Assembly (NCBI GenBank): GCA_029582165.1
Contig: CM055880.1
Location: forward strand, 2,356,001 to 2,420,000
Source: Portulaca oleracea
Taxonomy: Eukaryota; Streptophyta; Magnoliopsida; Caryophyllales; Portulacaceae
Direction: 5' to 3'
Length of the DNA: 64,000 nt
How positions within the stretch are numbered: position 1 is the stretch's first letter; the number at the start of each line of letters is the position of its first letter. Shown here one piece after another: positions 35,200 to 45,106 of the stretch. The position numbers and the translations under genes are program-made. The notes beneath the pieces were generated by a model. It ran no database searches. It saw only the letters and a program-made list of their open reading frames with translations, and was not told the origin of the DNA.

Positions 35200-35271
35200 A
35201 TCAGAGTGGCGCAGCGGAAATGTGGTGGGCCCATAACCTACAGGTCCCAGGATTGAAACCTGGCTCTGATA
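35200..35271 (+). tRNA. Initiator tRNA-Met (CAT), copy 2, weakened
   Basis: The same 72-nt initiator form with anticodon CAT. Differences are at the D-arm/anticodon junction (AAATG for AAGCG), in the anticodon stem (CCTAC for CCCAC, a G-T pair), and in the T-loop (ATTGAAA for ATCGAAA). The last breaks the invariant C of the B box (GGATTGAAACC), so Pol III transcription may be impaired. Confidence 0.8.
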
Positions 35272-35460
35272 ATAGAATAGCTTCCTACCCATCATTTTGT
35301 ATTTGCTGTTGATTTTTATTTGTTTCATATTGTCAGGACTCAGGAGCAGAAACAAATCAGAGTATAGAGCAAAATGAATCAATAACTTATTCATCAATGA
35401 TCAATCTTCATCCATCTCAACTGATTTCATTTTACCACTTAAACAACTGGTGGCCACAAG

Positions 35461-35657
35461 CTATGTTACTTGGACTCGGGTACGCGTGTCCATATCCTTG
35501 TCTAAGTATCAAGGGTCAGAGTGTCGGACTCGGCTATTTTAAAGAAATTTTATACATTTTCATTGTAATTTGAAGTGTCGAGTATCGTATCCTTGTCCGA
35601 GTGTCAAGGGTCCGACACGGATACGACAGGGAAAATGAAGAGTCGGAGTAACATAGG
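35461..35657. mobile_element. MITE-like inverted-repeat element
   Basis: CTATGTTACTTGGACTCGGG at the left and GAGTCGGAGTAACATAG at the right are inverted. Internal TATCCTTGTC-AGTGTCAAGGGTC motifs are repeated twice. Family unknown. Confidence 0.6.
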
Positions 35658-35949
35658 CCACAAGCAGGAGATGAGATTTCTTCTTAGTGTAATGGTACAA
35701 CTAGAAAACTGTTTGGAGAAAGCACCTACAGCCTTGAAAAAACCCACACGACTGTGTCGATAAGATATTTGCATGTCCTTAATAGTGCCTGTATAAGGTC
35801 AGACAAATCACATATAAGTTTGGTTTTGGTTTGTTGTTGTAATGCTCCTTAGTCTCAGCAGTTATTGTGTGATTAGCAAGTGACCTTGTATGTTTTCTGC
35901 TATTCCTTATTTGCTTGCAGATTCTGATTCATTATAGGTTTCTTTTTTG

Positions 35950-36036
35950 GTGGTCCATCACAGTAGCTTGCTGCTCGGATCCTCAAGTGCCATCTATGCG
36001 TTGCGCTATAGCATAGGCCCGGAGCACCCTGCCAAT
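35950..36036 (+). pseudogene. U2 snRNA 3'-half fragment
   Basis: Only the 3' half is present, from GGTCCATCACAGTAGCTTGC to GGAGCACCCTGCC with several changes. The 5' domain, branch-site segment and Sm site are absent. Its distance to the next tRNA-iMet (about 850 bp) equals that in intact modules, so it marks a deleted module. Confidence 0.9.
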
Positions 36037-36795
36037 CCAGTATTTTTTTTAAAAAATAAAAATGGTCTGGTGTATAACCTTGGTTGTAGGCTTTCTGTTT
36101 GAGGAAGCATTAGAGAATTGATCTTTCTGCTAGATTGCGCTGACATGATTACAGTGGTATAGCACTTGCTCCTAGCTGTTAGTATTTTGATGTACAACTG
36201 TTGGTGTGTCAACATCTTTCCAGTTACATTTTACTTTCACATTAGAAAATTTATACAAAATCATCTAACCATGTCCAACCTGTACAATCATGATCAGACT
36301 AATTTTCAGGTAATTTTGCTGTACAACTCTTTTTCTATGCTTCTCTTTCATGTAAAGAATACTATGTGATTCTTCACAACTGATAAATATCTGCACAGTT
36401 TATTACCCTGTTGAATTGTCTGTAATTAACAGCCTTGTAATGCTGCAAATGTGACTGAAATCTGCTATCTTTAAGCCCCCATCTCCACATTTTCTCCTTG
36501 AGCATTTCTATGGAAGCAAGCAGACCATTCAAAGTTATATGCTGCAATGCAGAGATTCCGCCCTCCTTCACAAGTGATGCAGTTTCTCAGCACACCAGCT
36601 TGTTCTACTAGTGAGTGATTCTTGTACTTTTCCTGTTTTTACATCTTATCTAAATGTCTGCTTCATTTCAATCTCAGTACTCCCAATTTCTAACATAAAA
36701 ACTCCGGATGGAATTAGTGAACTCCAGTGAAACAAGGGAATCTATGCCTTTGAAAATTGCAAAATATTTGGTAAATTTACAAAATTAATTAACAA

Positions 36796-36838
36796 ATCAG
36801 AGTTGCGCAGCAGAAGCATGGTGGGCCCATAACCCACA
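36796..36838 (+). pseudogene. Truncated initiator tRNA-Met, copy 3
   Basis: The acceptor 5' strand, D-arm and anticodon arm (GTGGGCCCATAACCCACAG) are present. The sequence then jumps to CTTCCTGCCC, which in the other copies lies about 15 bp after the tRNA. The whole T-arm and 3' acceptor strand are deleted. Confidence 0.92.
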
Positions 36839-37219
36839 GCTTCCTGCCCAATTTTTTTCCAATATTGTTGAATTTTATTTTATTTTATACTTTTGTCAGG
36901 GGCAGAAACAATTCAGAGTATGGAGCAAAGGGCTCAGAAACAATTCTGAAACTTGCCTGGTTCAGAGATTCTGCACACCGAAGCCACCGGTGCATGTCTT
37001 TATGGACCCTCTGTTTAACCATAACTTGTTTCTCAGCAGCATGTTCTGTTGGTAAGAATGTAAGATATTCCTCTACTTTTCCTGCTTATCTATCTATGGT
37101 TGACTTCAATTTATTTGAAGTTTTTTCTGTGGTTTCTTTAGTGTTTAGAAATCACATAGCTTGAGATAGTTGGTTGAAATAAGGTGCCAGTAGTACTGAG
37201 GCTTTTAGTGTTTAGAAGT

Positions 37220-37231
37220 ATTCCCACATCG
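37220..37231 (+). promoter_or_regulatory. USE of U5-1
   Basis: ATTCCCACATCG; TATA (AATATAAAAT, 37259-37268) follows with Pol II-type spacing. Confidence 0.8.
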
Positions 37232-37290
37232 TGGGAAATAAGCAAGTGAGACACCAAACAATATAAAATAGCTTGATCCACTACCTAATC

Positions 37291-37414
37291 CTCACGCAGC
37301 CACGCAGTGAGCACAAAGCGAACTATTCTTTCGCCTTTTACTAAAGAATACCGTGCGCTTGCTACATTAAGTGGCATACGTTATTATGGAGGAAGTTTCC
37401 AAAGGAAGCTTCCA
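37291..37414 (+). ncRNA. U5 spliceosomal snRNA, copy 1 (damaged Sm site)
   Basis: Recognised by the invariant loop I in CTTTCGCCTTTTACTAAAG, which holds exon ends during splicing. Flanking segments form the long stem I (GCAGTGAGCAC with GTGCGCTTGCT). The Sm region is TTATTATGGAGG instead of the TTAATTTTTGG seen in copy 3, and stem pairing has extra mismatches. A 3' hairpin (GGAAGTTTCC/GGAAGCTTCC) and 3' box CAATTCAAGTGCAA follow. The 5' end is estimated from the TATA distance. The promoter looks good, but Sm-core assembly is doubtful. Confidence 0.88.
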
Positions 37415-37415
37415 T

Positions 37416-37430
37416 CAATTCAAGTGCAAG
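37416..37430 (+). terminator. 3' box of U5-1
   Basis: CAATTCAAGTGCAAG fits CA(N)3-10AGTNNAA immediately after the U5 3' hairpin. Confidence 0.75.
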
Positions 37431-37991
37431 TTTCTCTTAAGAATAATATGAATTGACAATATTATTACTACCATAGGAAGCAACCTAAAGTTATGAACAG
37501 TAAAAATTTGCAGGTCAGCATTCCTCATGCTAGAAGACACCAGCTTAAGCTGTTCACAGGGTAAATGAAAATAATTGCCCGATAATACCTGAGATGGATC
37601 AAGTGTCATCCTCTAACAATTCCAAAGCATGGCAATCAAAGTTCACCACAGAATTTGATGAAAAAAATCAACATCAAATGCTCAACATTTTACCACAACT
37701 ACAAAGATTCATTTCTTCTTCTTCTTTTTTTTTTTTGTAGGGGGGGGGAGGGGGTGAATTTCACAACACAGTTCAAAAAACATCTGATGACATAAGAAGA
37801 GTGCAAATCTATTCAGAAAGACTTGCAACTGCAAGAAAACCTAAATATGACAGGGGATCATGAATTTGAAAATATGGACTAAAAGTTGAGTCAATTAGAC
37901 ATCAGTAGATATGTTTTGAAAGTAATACTGAAAGGGCCACAGCAAAAATCAACAAAAGCAATCTCACTGAGTGGTGGTTTGAGATTTTTAT

Positions 37992-38003
37992 TTGTCCCAC
38001 ATC
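37992..38003 (+). promoter_or_regulatory. USE of U4-1
   Basis: TTGTCCCACATC; TATA-like AATAAAAG at 38037-38044 follows about 34 bp later, with the RNA start 27-34 bp after that. Confidence 0.8.
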
Positions 38004-38070
38004 TTTGGGTTCCCAATGCTTCCTTTACTCTATGTGAATAAAAGACAAAGAAAGCACGTTTTTTTGTGGT

Positions 38071-38226
38071 ATCTTTGCGCTTGGGGCAGTGACGCAGTTA
38101 GTGAGGTAATAACCGAGGCGCGTCAATTGCTGGTTGAAAACTATTTCCAAACCCCCTCTTTGGCCTAGGCTTGACCTTGGCCGTTGAGAATTTCTGGAAG
38201 GGCTCCTTCGCAAGAGGGTAAAGCCC
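38071..38226 (+). ncRNA. U4 spliceosomal snRNA, copy 1
   Basis: About 156 nt, starting ATCTTTGCGCTTGGGGCAGT. The 5' segment pairs with U6 (stem II). The 5' stem-loop that binds the 15.5K protein, the CTGGTTGAAAACTATTTCC segment for U6 stem I, the central hairpin, the Sm site GAATTTCTGG and the terminal hairpin GGGCT...AGCCC are all recognisable. A 3' box (CAATTCAAAGTTCGAA) follows. It lies about 780 bp after U5-1. Confidence 0.94.
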
Positions 38227-38228
38227 TA

Positions 38229-38244
38229 CAATTCAAAGTTCGAA
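38229..38244 (+). terminator. 3' box of U4-1
   Basis: CAATTCAAAGTTCGAA matches CA(N)3-10AGTNNAA right after the U4 terminal hairpin. Confidence 0.7.
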
Positions 38245-38883
38245 ATATTTTACTTGTTGAGTAACTTGCTTGTTAGTCATTTGACCTGAATATCTGCAAA
38301 TTACATTGTGTAATATTCTTTATACTTTTTTGATTTTTTTTATGTACACATGTTGCATATCACATAAGAAATCAAATGAACTATATGCAGATTCTATTGG
38401 GATTGAATAAACGATGAATCTGGGGGATGATAGTGGAATGTCGATGTTAAGCAATACATCTTGGAGAGCAATGGGTGGACTATTTTGACATCAAATGAGG
38501 CTATGTTGTGAGGTGCTTGCTTATGTGTTCTTCAATTGGACATCAAAAATAGGTGAAATGAATCAAACCTTCAAGAATCTTAATCGTCATAGGAGCAGCA
38601 ACCTGCAGTTACACAATAGGTGAACCTGTAACGCTTTGCTAATTGCTAGAGTTACCGTCCACTTTAATGGAGCAAGAGTGTCATATTTATATCTGATGCT
38701 TCTATATGAGATTACTTGTTCATCTGAGGTGTAATTATTTTGCATAAACAATTTGTTGCTTCTGATTCCACTGTATAATGAGCATTTGCTTGCTGTTATA
38801 TGTTCTGTATAATCTTTGTGTTTGGCATACTGTTGTTCATTACCCTTATCAGGAGGAGAATAACTATACATGATTTTGCTTAT

Positions 38884-38938
38884 TGTCCCTTATCAGGAGG
38901 AGAAAAGGAAGAAGCTGAATAGTCAGCATATAAAAGCA
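38884..38938 (+). promoter_or_regulatory. Degenerate USE and TATA of U2-3
   Basis: TTGTCCCTTATCAGG replaces the usual GTCCCACAT, then CATATAAAAG comes about 30 bp before the RNA. The TATA is good; the USE is altered in its CACAT core. Confidence 0.65.
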
Positions 38939-38960
38939 GGTTCTTAATATCTTGCAAAGC

Positions 38961-39157
38961 ATACCTTTCTCGGCCTTTTGGCTAAGATCAAGTGTAGTAT
39001 CTGTTCTTATCAGTTTAATATCTGATACGTGGGTCATCGACCCACAATGATATTAAATTAATTTTTTGAGGGGGAGGGTCCACCACAGTAGCTTGCTGCT
39101 GGGATCCTCAAGTGTCGCTTATGTGTTGCACTACTGCAGGGGCCTGGCACACCCTAT
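38961..39157 (+). ncRNA. U2 spliceosomal snRNA, copy 3
   Basis: Full-length U2 of about 197 nt with the normal 5' half and Sm region. The last stem-loop has changes (GTGTCGCTTATGTG and GGCCTGGCACACCC) that partly weaken stem IV, the U2-A'/B'' binding region. It opens the most complete module: tRNA-iMet-4, U5-2 and U4-2 follow on the same strand within 2.8 kb. Confidence 0.95.
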
Positions 39158-39654
39158 CAATCCAATATAATGTTATTAAGATTTCTATGATGTATTGCTT
39201 AGGGTTCTAGGCTTTTGTTTGATGAAGCATTTTAGAATTGACTGATGGATTAGTAGTACTTGTTGCTAGAAGTTTGGGTTTTGATGTACATCTCTGCTCT
39301 GTTCCAGTTCTTTTTTAGGTAAAAGATGAATGTTCTATTTTTGCATTAGAGAATTTGTACAAAATTCTCCAAAACCTTGTCCAGCCTGTACAGTCATACG
39401 ATGATCAGGGTAATTTTTCCAGCTGTTTCTCATAATTTTGTACTCATGTAGAGTTGCGGTCAATCTAATTTTCAAGTGTCATTTTACTGCACAATTTATT
39501 GTCTTTTCTTGTTGAAAGAATGTGATTCAACTGATATCCTCTTCTGCTTCAAAACACAGCAATTCATTATGTATGGAATAACTCCAGCTAACAAGGGAAT
39601 CTATGCATTTGAAAATTGAAACATATTTGGTAAATTTACAAATATAATCAACAA

Positions 39655-39726
39655 ATCAGAGTGGCGCAGCGGAAGCGTGGTGGGCCCATAACCCACAGGT
39701 TCCAGGATCGAAACCTGGCTCTGATA
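39655..39726 (+). tRNA. Initiator tRNA-Met (CAT), copy 4
   Basis: 72 nt with canonical initiator features: ATCAGAG/CTCTGAT acceptor stem, D-arm GTGGCGCAGCGG, CAT anticodon in CCCATAA and T-arm CCAGG-ATCGAAA-CCTGG. The only visible difference among good copies is one base in the variable loop (AGGTT for AGGTC). The best tRNA copy in the window. Confidence 0.95.
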
Positions 39727-40856
39727 ATAGAGTAGCTTCCTGCCCTTTTTTTTCCCAATATTGTTGAATTTTATTTGTTTGGCCTTTTGTCAGGGGCAGA
39801 AACAATTCAGATTATGGAGCAAAGGACTCAGTACCTTATTCATCAATCATTAATCTTTATGTACCTCAACTGAAATTCAATTTTCAAGTCTTGTTGATCG
39901 GAGGAAACAATTCCACAGAAACAAGTAGCAGACACAAGCAGGAGGTGAAATTTCTTCTTTATGTGGCACAACCAGCTTTATATATTTATTTTTTGTTTAA
40001 AATCACCAATGTCTTATATCATGGATTCAAAAAACTTGACTGCTTCAGAGATTCTGCACTTTGAAGCCCTCCAGTGCATGGCTTTATGGACCCTCTGTTC
40101 AAGCATACATTGTTTCTCAACAGCTTGTACTGTTGGTAAGATATTCATGTACTTTTCCTGCTTATCTATTGACAAATGAAAACCAATAAAGCTGGTTTAG
40201 AAATCAGCTGTGTATTAACTTGTTGGACAAATTTTAGCTGACTAAAATATATGTTCTCTTGGTGAACTGGGCAGCATCTGTTTTAGGATAGTTGATGTTA
40301 CAGTATGAGTAGGCTAGCTTGATGTCTACATCTTGTATCCTCAGCACTTGTTCATAACTGTTTGGATTGTAATTCACATTGCTGCTCTGTCAATATCTTC
40401 TTTCCAATTATTTTTTCGGGTTATAAAAGATGCACATTTTGCTATTGCAATGGAAATTATGTACATAGTCATCTAGCTATGTCCAGCACGGGTACATCTA
40501 CTCCTGTACAGTCATGATCATGCTTATTTTCAAGTGATTTTCTCGTACAGTTTTTGGCGCTTCTTGTTCATGTCAAGAGAATATGCGATTCTTCGCAAAT
40601 GATTGCCAGGCTTGTGTTTGGGAAGCAGGCGGTTCAAGTGATTCAGCATCCCTCTTAAACTAGGTAAAATTCTGCTGCAATACTTTCTCCCTCATCCCCC
40701 CTCCCTTTTTGTTGTTTTGATGAACAAAAAAAATACATCGTTGACAGTAAGTAGTATTATACTCTGATGGAGCTCAAAGTAGAAGTCATACAAGTTGATA
40801 TTGTGGGCAGATATAAGGTGTCAGCCAGTAGAACTGAGGGTTTTAGTGTTTAGAAG

Positions 40857-40915
40857 TATTCCCACATCAGGGGAAGTAAGCAACTGAGACATCAAACAAT
40901 ATAAAATAGCTTGCT
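40857..40915 (+). promoter_or_regulatory. USE and TATA of U5-2
   Basis: ATTCCCACATCAGG, then AATATAAAAT at 40908-40917, at Pol II spacing. Confidence 0.75.
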
Positions 40916-40929
40916 CCACTATCTAATTC

Positions 40930-41055
40930 CTCATGCAGCCACGCAGTGAGCACAGAGCGAACTATTCTTTTGCCTTTTACTAAAGAATACCGTGTGCTTG
41001 CTGCATTAAGTGGCATACATTAATATTTGGAGGAAGCTTCCTTAGGAGGCTTTCA
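40930..41055 (+). ncRNA. U5 spliceosomal snRNA, copy 2 (loop I neighbour change)
   Basis: The stem I arms GCAGTGAGCAC and GTGTGCTTGCTGC pair. The loop reads CTTTTGCCTTTTACTAAAG, with T in place of the C just before GCCTTTTAC. The Sm region TTAATATTTGG has one interruption of the U-tract. The 3' hairpin (GGAAGCTTCC / GGAGGCTTTC) and 3' box follow. Whether it is expressed as a variant U5 cannot be told from sequence. Confidence 0.88.
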
Positions 41056-41480
41056 TCAATTCAAGTACTAAGATTCTCATTATAATTTTTATGGTGAGTT
41101 TTTGTCCTTTAATTTGAGATAGTTTTCATTCATTGCAATGACCGTACAAAGAAATTTGCCATTAAATAATACGAATTGACAACATTACAACCACAAGAAG
41201 CAACCTCAGAAGAAATTGACAGAGAAAATGTGCAGATCAGCTTTGATTTGTTATACTTTGAATTCTGTAGTCTGAATTGAGAATACTACAACAGGCAACC
41301 TCAAAAAAGGTGAAGATCATTCAATTTGTCACAGCACAGTTCAGAAAACTATATGATGACATAAGAAATAATGCAAACCAGTTCAGAAAGGGTTGCAGAT
41401 ATGGCTTGAAGGTAATACTGAAAAGACCACATCAAAATCAACAAAAGCAATCTCACTAAGTGGTGTTTCATGAATTTTAT

Positions 41481-41492
41481 TTGTCCTACATC
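41481..41492 (+). promoter_or_regulatory. Altered USE of U4-2
   Basis: TTGTCCTACATC: the CCCACA core has become CCTACA. TATA-like AATAAAAG follows at 41526. Confidence 0.6.
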
Positions 41493-41558
41493 TTTGGTTT
41501 CCCAATGCTTCCTTTACTCTATGCAAATAAAAGACAAAGAAGACACATTTTCTGAGGT

Positions 41559-41714
41559 ATCTTTGCGCTTGGGGCAATGACGCAGCTAGTGAGGTAATAA
41601 CCGAGGCGCGTCAATTGCTGGTTGAAAACTATTTCCAAACCCCCTCTTTGGCCTGGGCTTGACCTTGGCCATTGAGAATTTCTGGAAGGGCTCCTTCGCA
41701 AGAGGGTAAAGCCC
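41559..41714 (+). ncRNA. U4 spliceosomal snRNA, copy 2
   Basis: Starts ATCTTTGCGCTTGGGGCAAT. All U4 landmarks are intact, including CGCAGCTAGTGAGG (5' stem-loop), GCTGGTTGAAAACTATTTCC and the Sm site AATTTCTGG. The RNA body looks as good as or better than the other copies, but its USE carries a core change. Confidence 0.94.
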
Positions 41715-41882
41715 TACAATTCAGTTCAAAATTCTTGTGATATTATCTGTTTAGTGAATGTCTGATTTGAAGTTTAGCTAAAATTAAGAATTGGGAAACT
41801 GAGTTGTGACATTTACATGGTTTTCTGAAGCCACATAATGATCTGGGTATCTTGCTAGACATTTTATCTGAACTGAACTTTA

Positions 41883-41978
41883 GAGCATGAGCAATGGGGA
41901 ATTTCATACATGGAATTTTCACCTTCTCTCTCCTACTAGGTACTCCATCTCTCCTCCCTTTTTCCATTGCACATGCTC
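41883..41978. mobile_element. Small MITE (GAGCATGAGCAATGG termini)
   Basis: Inverted ends GAGCATGAGCAATGG and CCATTGCACATGCTC. The duplicated DNA at about 59585 reads straight through (GAACTATAAATGC), giving an empty site. The target looks like a short TTA/TAA. Confidence 0.8.
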
Positions 41979-42132
41979 TAAATAATGCAAATTCTATTGT
42001 GTACAATTTTGTACTCTTTGTTGATCTCCTGTCTTAACACATGATGAACATCACTATATCTGTTGATCTCCTACTGAGATCATTTCCATCTTTCAATAAA
42101 TTGAAGTTACGATAATTAGTCTCTAATAAAGT

Positions 42133-44117
42133 AAAAAAACGAAGGTGAGCCCGGGCTCACCATGCATTGTGGGCCCTGAGATTTCTTTTTTCTTTTTTTA
42201 AAATAAATAATAAAGTTTCTTTTTTACTCCAATATTTTAATGTGTTTGAAGTTTGAATTTCTAGTCTAATTTAATTATATTATTTATTTATTTTTATTTT
42301 TATTTTTTATGTATTTTTATTATATCATTTTTTAATCCAATATTTTATTTATCTATTTTTAATTTTTATTTTTATTTTCTACGATTTGTGTTTATGAGCA
42401 TTCTGGTTAAAGTTCGCGAGCATTGTAGTATAAATTCATGAATATCCACGTTACAAATTATGAAATTACATGGGATATGTTTGTGAGCATTCATACATTG
42501 GTTTGTGGGCACTGTAGTTTAGGTTTATGGGTCTTTATATTCTAGTTGTTAATTTTTTTTTATTTTTGTATCTATCAATAATTATTTAAACAGATGTATA
42601 AATTTAGTTTTTATTTTTTTATTTTCTTAATTTTTTTCTTAATTATTTAAAAAAAGGAAACAATTATCATCCCGTGTCCATAATGCTACATGCGCCCTAT
42701 GCATTCTTTTTCTTTATGTTTTTAATTTCCTTTTTTGTGCAATTTTTAATTTTTCTAAAATAAATATAATAAGGCTTTTCTTTTAATATAATACTTCAAT
42801 ATATTTTGTAATGAGCATTGTAGTTCTGCTTGATAAACATTATGATTTTATGTAATGTGCATTGTAGTTATAGGCAATGAGCATTGTAGTTACAAATAGT
42901 GAGCATTATGGTTTTATGTAATGAACATTGTAGTTATAGATAATGAGCATTGTAGTTATAGGCAATGAGCACTGTAGTAATAGGTAATAAGCATTATGGT
43001 TTTATGTAATGAACATTGTAGTTATAGGTAATGAGCATTGTAGTAATAGGTAATGAGCATTGTAGTTAAGCTTGATGAACATTATGGTTTCATGTAATGA
43101 ACATTGTAGTTTTGCTTGATGAACATTATGATTTTATGTAATGAGCATTGTAGTTATAGGTAATGAGCATTATGGTTTTATGTAATGAGCATTGTAGTTA
43201 TAGGTTATGAGCATTGTAGTAATATGTAATGAACATTGTAATAATAGGTAATGAGCATTGTAGTTCAGCTTAATGAGCATTATGGTTTCATGTAATGAGC
43301 ATTGTCGTTATAGGTTATGAGCTTTGTAGCTATAGATAATGAGCATTATGGTTTCATGTAATGAGCATTGTCGTTATAGGTTACGAGCATTATCGTTATA
43401 GGTTATGAGCATTGTAGTTCTGCTTGATGAGCATTATGGTTTTATGTAATGAACATTGTAGTTATTGGTAATGAATATTATAGTAATAGGTTATGAGCAT
43501 TGTAGTTCAGCTTGATGAACATTATGGTTTTATGTAATGAGCATAATAGTTATAAGTTATGAACATAATAGTTGTATAGTATGAGCATTGGTGTAGAAGC
43601 TTATGAGCATAATAGTTATAAGTTATGAACATAATAGTTGTATAGTATGAGCATTGGTGTAGAAGCTTATGAGCATAATAGTTATAATTTATGAGCATAA
43701 TAATTAGTAGTTAAGTTTTATGAGCATTGGCCTTATATGTTTAAATATTGTAGTAAAAAAACAAAAAGCATAAAAATATAATATTACACAAAAAAATAAA
43801 AATAAAAATAAAAACGATGGTGGGCGCTGGGCTCACCAAACAACGTATGCCCGGGCTCACTATCGTCCTTCTATATATCTAAAAGTATGTACAAAAAAAT
43901 TAAATTACAAAATAATACAAAGAATATAATGAAAATAGAGAAAGAAAATTAAAATTAAAAACACAAATGAAAAGCATAATTAAATTGAATAGAAATTCAA
44001 GTTTAAAATATATTAAAATATTAAATTAAAAAATCATCATTATATTTATTTAAAATAAAACAAAAAAAATGACGGTGCACCGAGCACCATGAGCCCGGGC
44101 TCATGGTCGTAGTGCTC
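42133..44117. mobile_element. Mutator-like non-autonomous element with palindromic ends and minisatellite core
   Basis: A 1985-bp insertion flanked by perfect direct repeats CTAATAAAGT (42123-42132 and 44118-44127), probably a 9-bp target duplication plus one chance match. Both ends carry the palindrome TGAGCCCGGGCTCA in inverted context (ACGAAGGTGAGCCC... and ...CATGGTCGT). A second palindromic motif block at 43814-43871 suggests a nested or composite structure. The interior has no open frame. The paralogous site at about 59740 lacks it. Confidence 0.85.
42800..43740. repeat. Minisatellite of about 22-25 bp units inside the MULE-like element
   Basis: Dozens of imperfect copies of AATGAGCATTGTAGTTATAGG, alternating with an AATGAGCATTATGGTTTTATG variant. 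The right part turns into GAGCATAATAGTTATAAGTT units, including a near-perfect 57-bp duplication near 43548-43670. Confidence 0.95.
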
Positions 44118-44788
44118 CTAATAAAGTGTTAATTCAGTTTGGCTTGTTATTTATCATAGTTACCATTTAGATACAAAGGGCAGCAGATCACTTACTTTTC
44201 TGAATTACAATTGATAGTCATTCTGAAGATGTTCATTTCAAGTTGTTGGTCAAATTTGAAATCATCATCTAATGCTTAGTGTTTGCACATAAAAACCTCT
44301 TCCAAAGTCCCATCCCGATTCTGTCGGGTGATTTTTGGCAGCCATGGATGGGGATTTGAAAAGTAAAAGCTTATATAACATAATGTGGAATGTAGCTATA
44401 GAAGTTGAGGGTAGAATCTCTGAGTTACAATAGGGAGTAAAAGAACAAAAAAGTGTACAATTTTTTGTATAGTTCGGACTTTTTTTAACAAAATGCCTTT
44501 TTCTGGTTGATATATTCTATGGGGACAGTGGGATTTTTGGTGTAATTAAGATAGTAACTGAACCTGATGACTTTATCAATGTTCTTTCTTCCAGACTTGC
44601 ATTACGTATAACATGTCAATTGCTCAACTTACGACTCTATCAAGACACAGGCACGTTTAGCTGGCCACTAGGTTCTATTTCTATATTTATACAGCTGGTG
44701 TATACACTAACATATCAATGTAAGAAATTTCATTTGTTGTAATCAGTCACATTCTTTGAGAACTCCATATATTATAATTCTTGTTAGA

Positions 44789-45070
44789 ATGGCCTGCATC
44801 AAAGCATGGATTTTTGCAGCTTGTTTGATGATCATGGCAATGGCGGTTGCAGCCCATGAAGAAGCAGAAGCTCCAACCCCGGCCCCATCAAAGGGCGGCT
44901 CGAGCTCGTCGGCGTCCCCTTTGTCAGCTGCTCTGACCGTTTGTTGTTGTCTTCATTCTTTCCATGACAAAGATTTGAGGACCGTTGTGCAGAAAGTCTA
45001 TGTAGCTTGTTTGTATATGAGTTTGTGTCTTTGGGTTGGTTTCATGTTAATCCGGAGTATGAATATTTGA
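44789..45070 (+). pseudogene. AG-peptide (small arabinogalactan peptide) gene copy A, frameshifted
   Basis: From ATG 44789 the product begins MACIKAWIFAACLMIMAMAV (signal peptide), then AAHEEAEAPTPAPSKGG, the classical short AGP core, then SSSSASPLSAALTV. AG-peptides normally end in a hydrophobic GPI signal, and the downstream copy at 60352-60441 encodes one ending SMAKI. Here a 2-nt deletion after GTTTGTTG shifts the frame, so the tail is replaced by unrelated residues ending at 45068-45070. A secreted, non-anchored product is possible, but a pseudogene is more likely. Confidence 0.75.
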
Positions 45071-45106
45071 AACTGTTTTAAGATTATGCAAAGAACCAAT
45101 GCCTTT

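Noticed and set aside
38025..38213. Recurring open frame starting MRRSPSRNSQ at four places (minus strand)
   Set aside because: It is the antisense of the four U4 snRNA genes; the similarity reflects RNA gene conservation, not a protein.
42800..43740. CRISPR-like array
   Set aside because: Units are contiguous and imperfect with no unique spacers; it is a eukaryotic minisatellite inside a transposable element.
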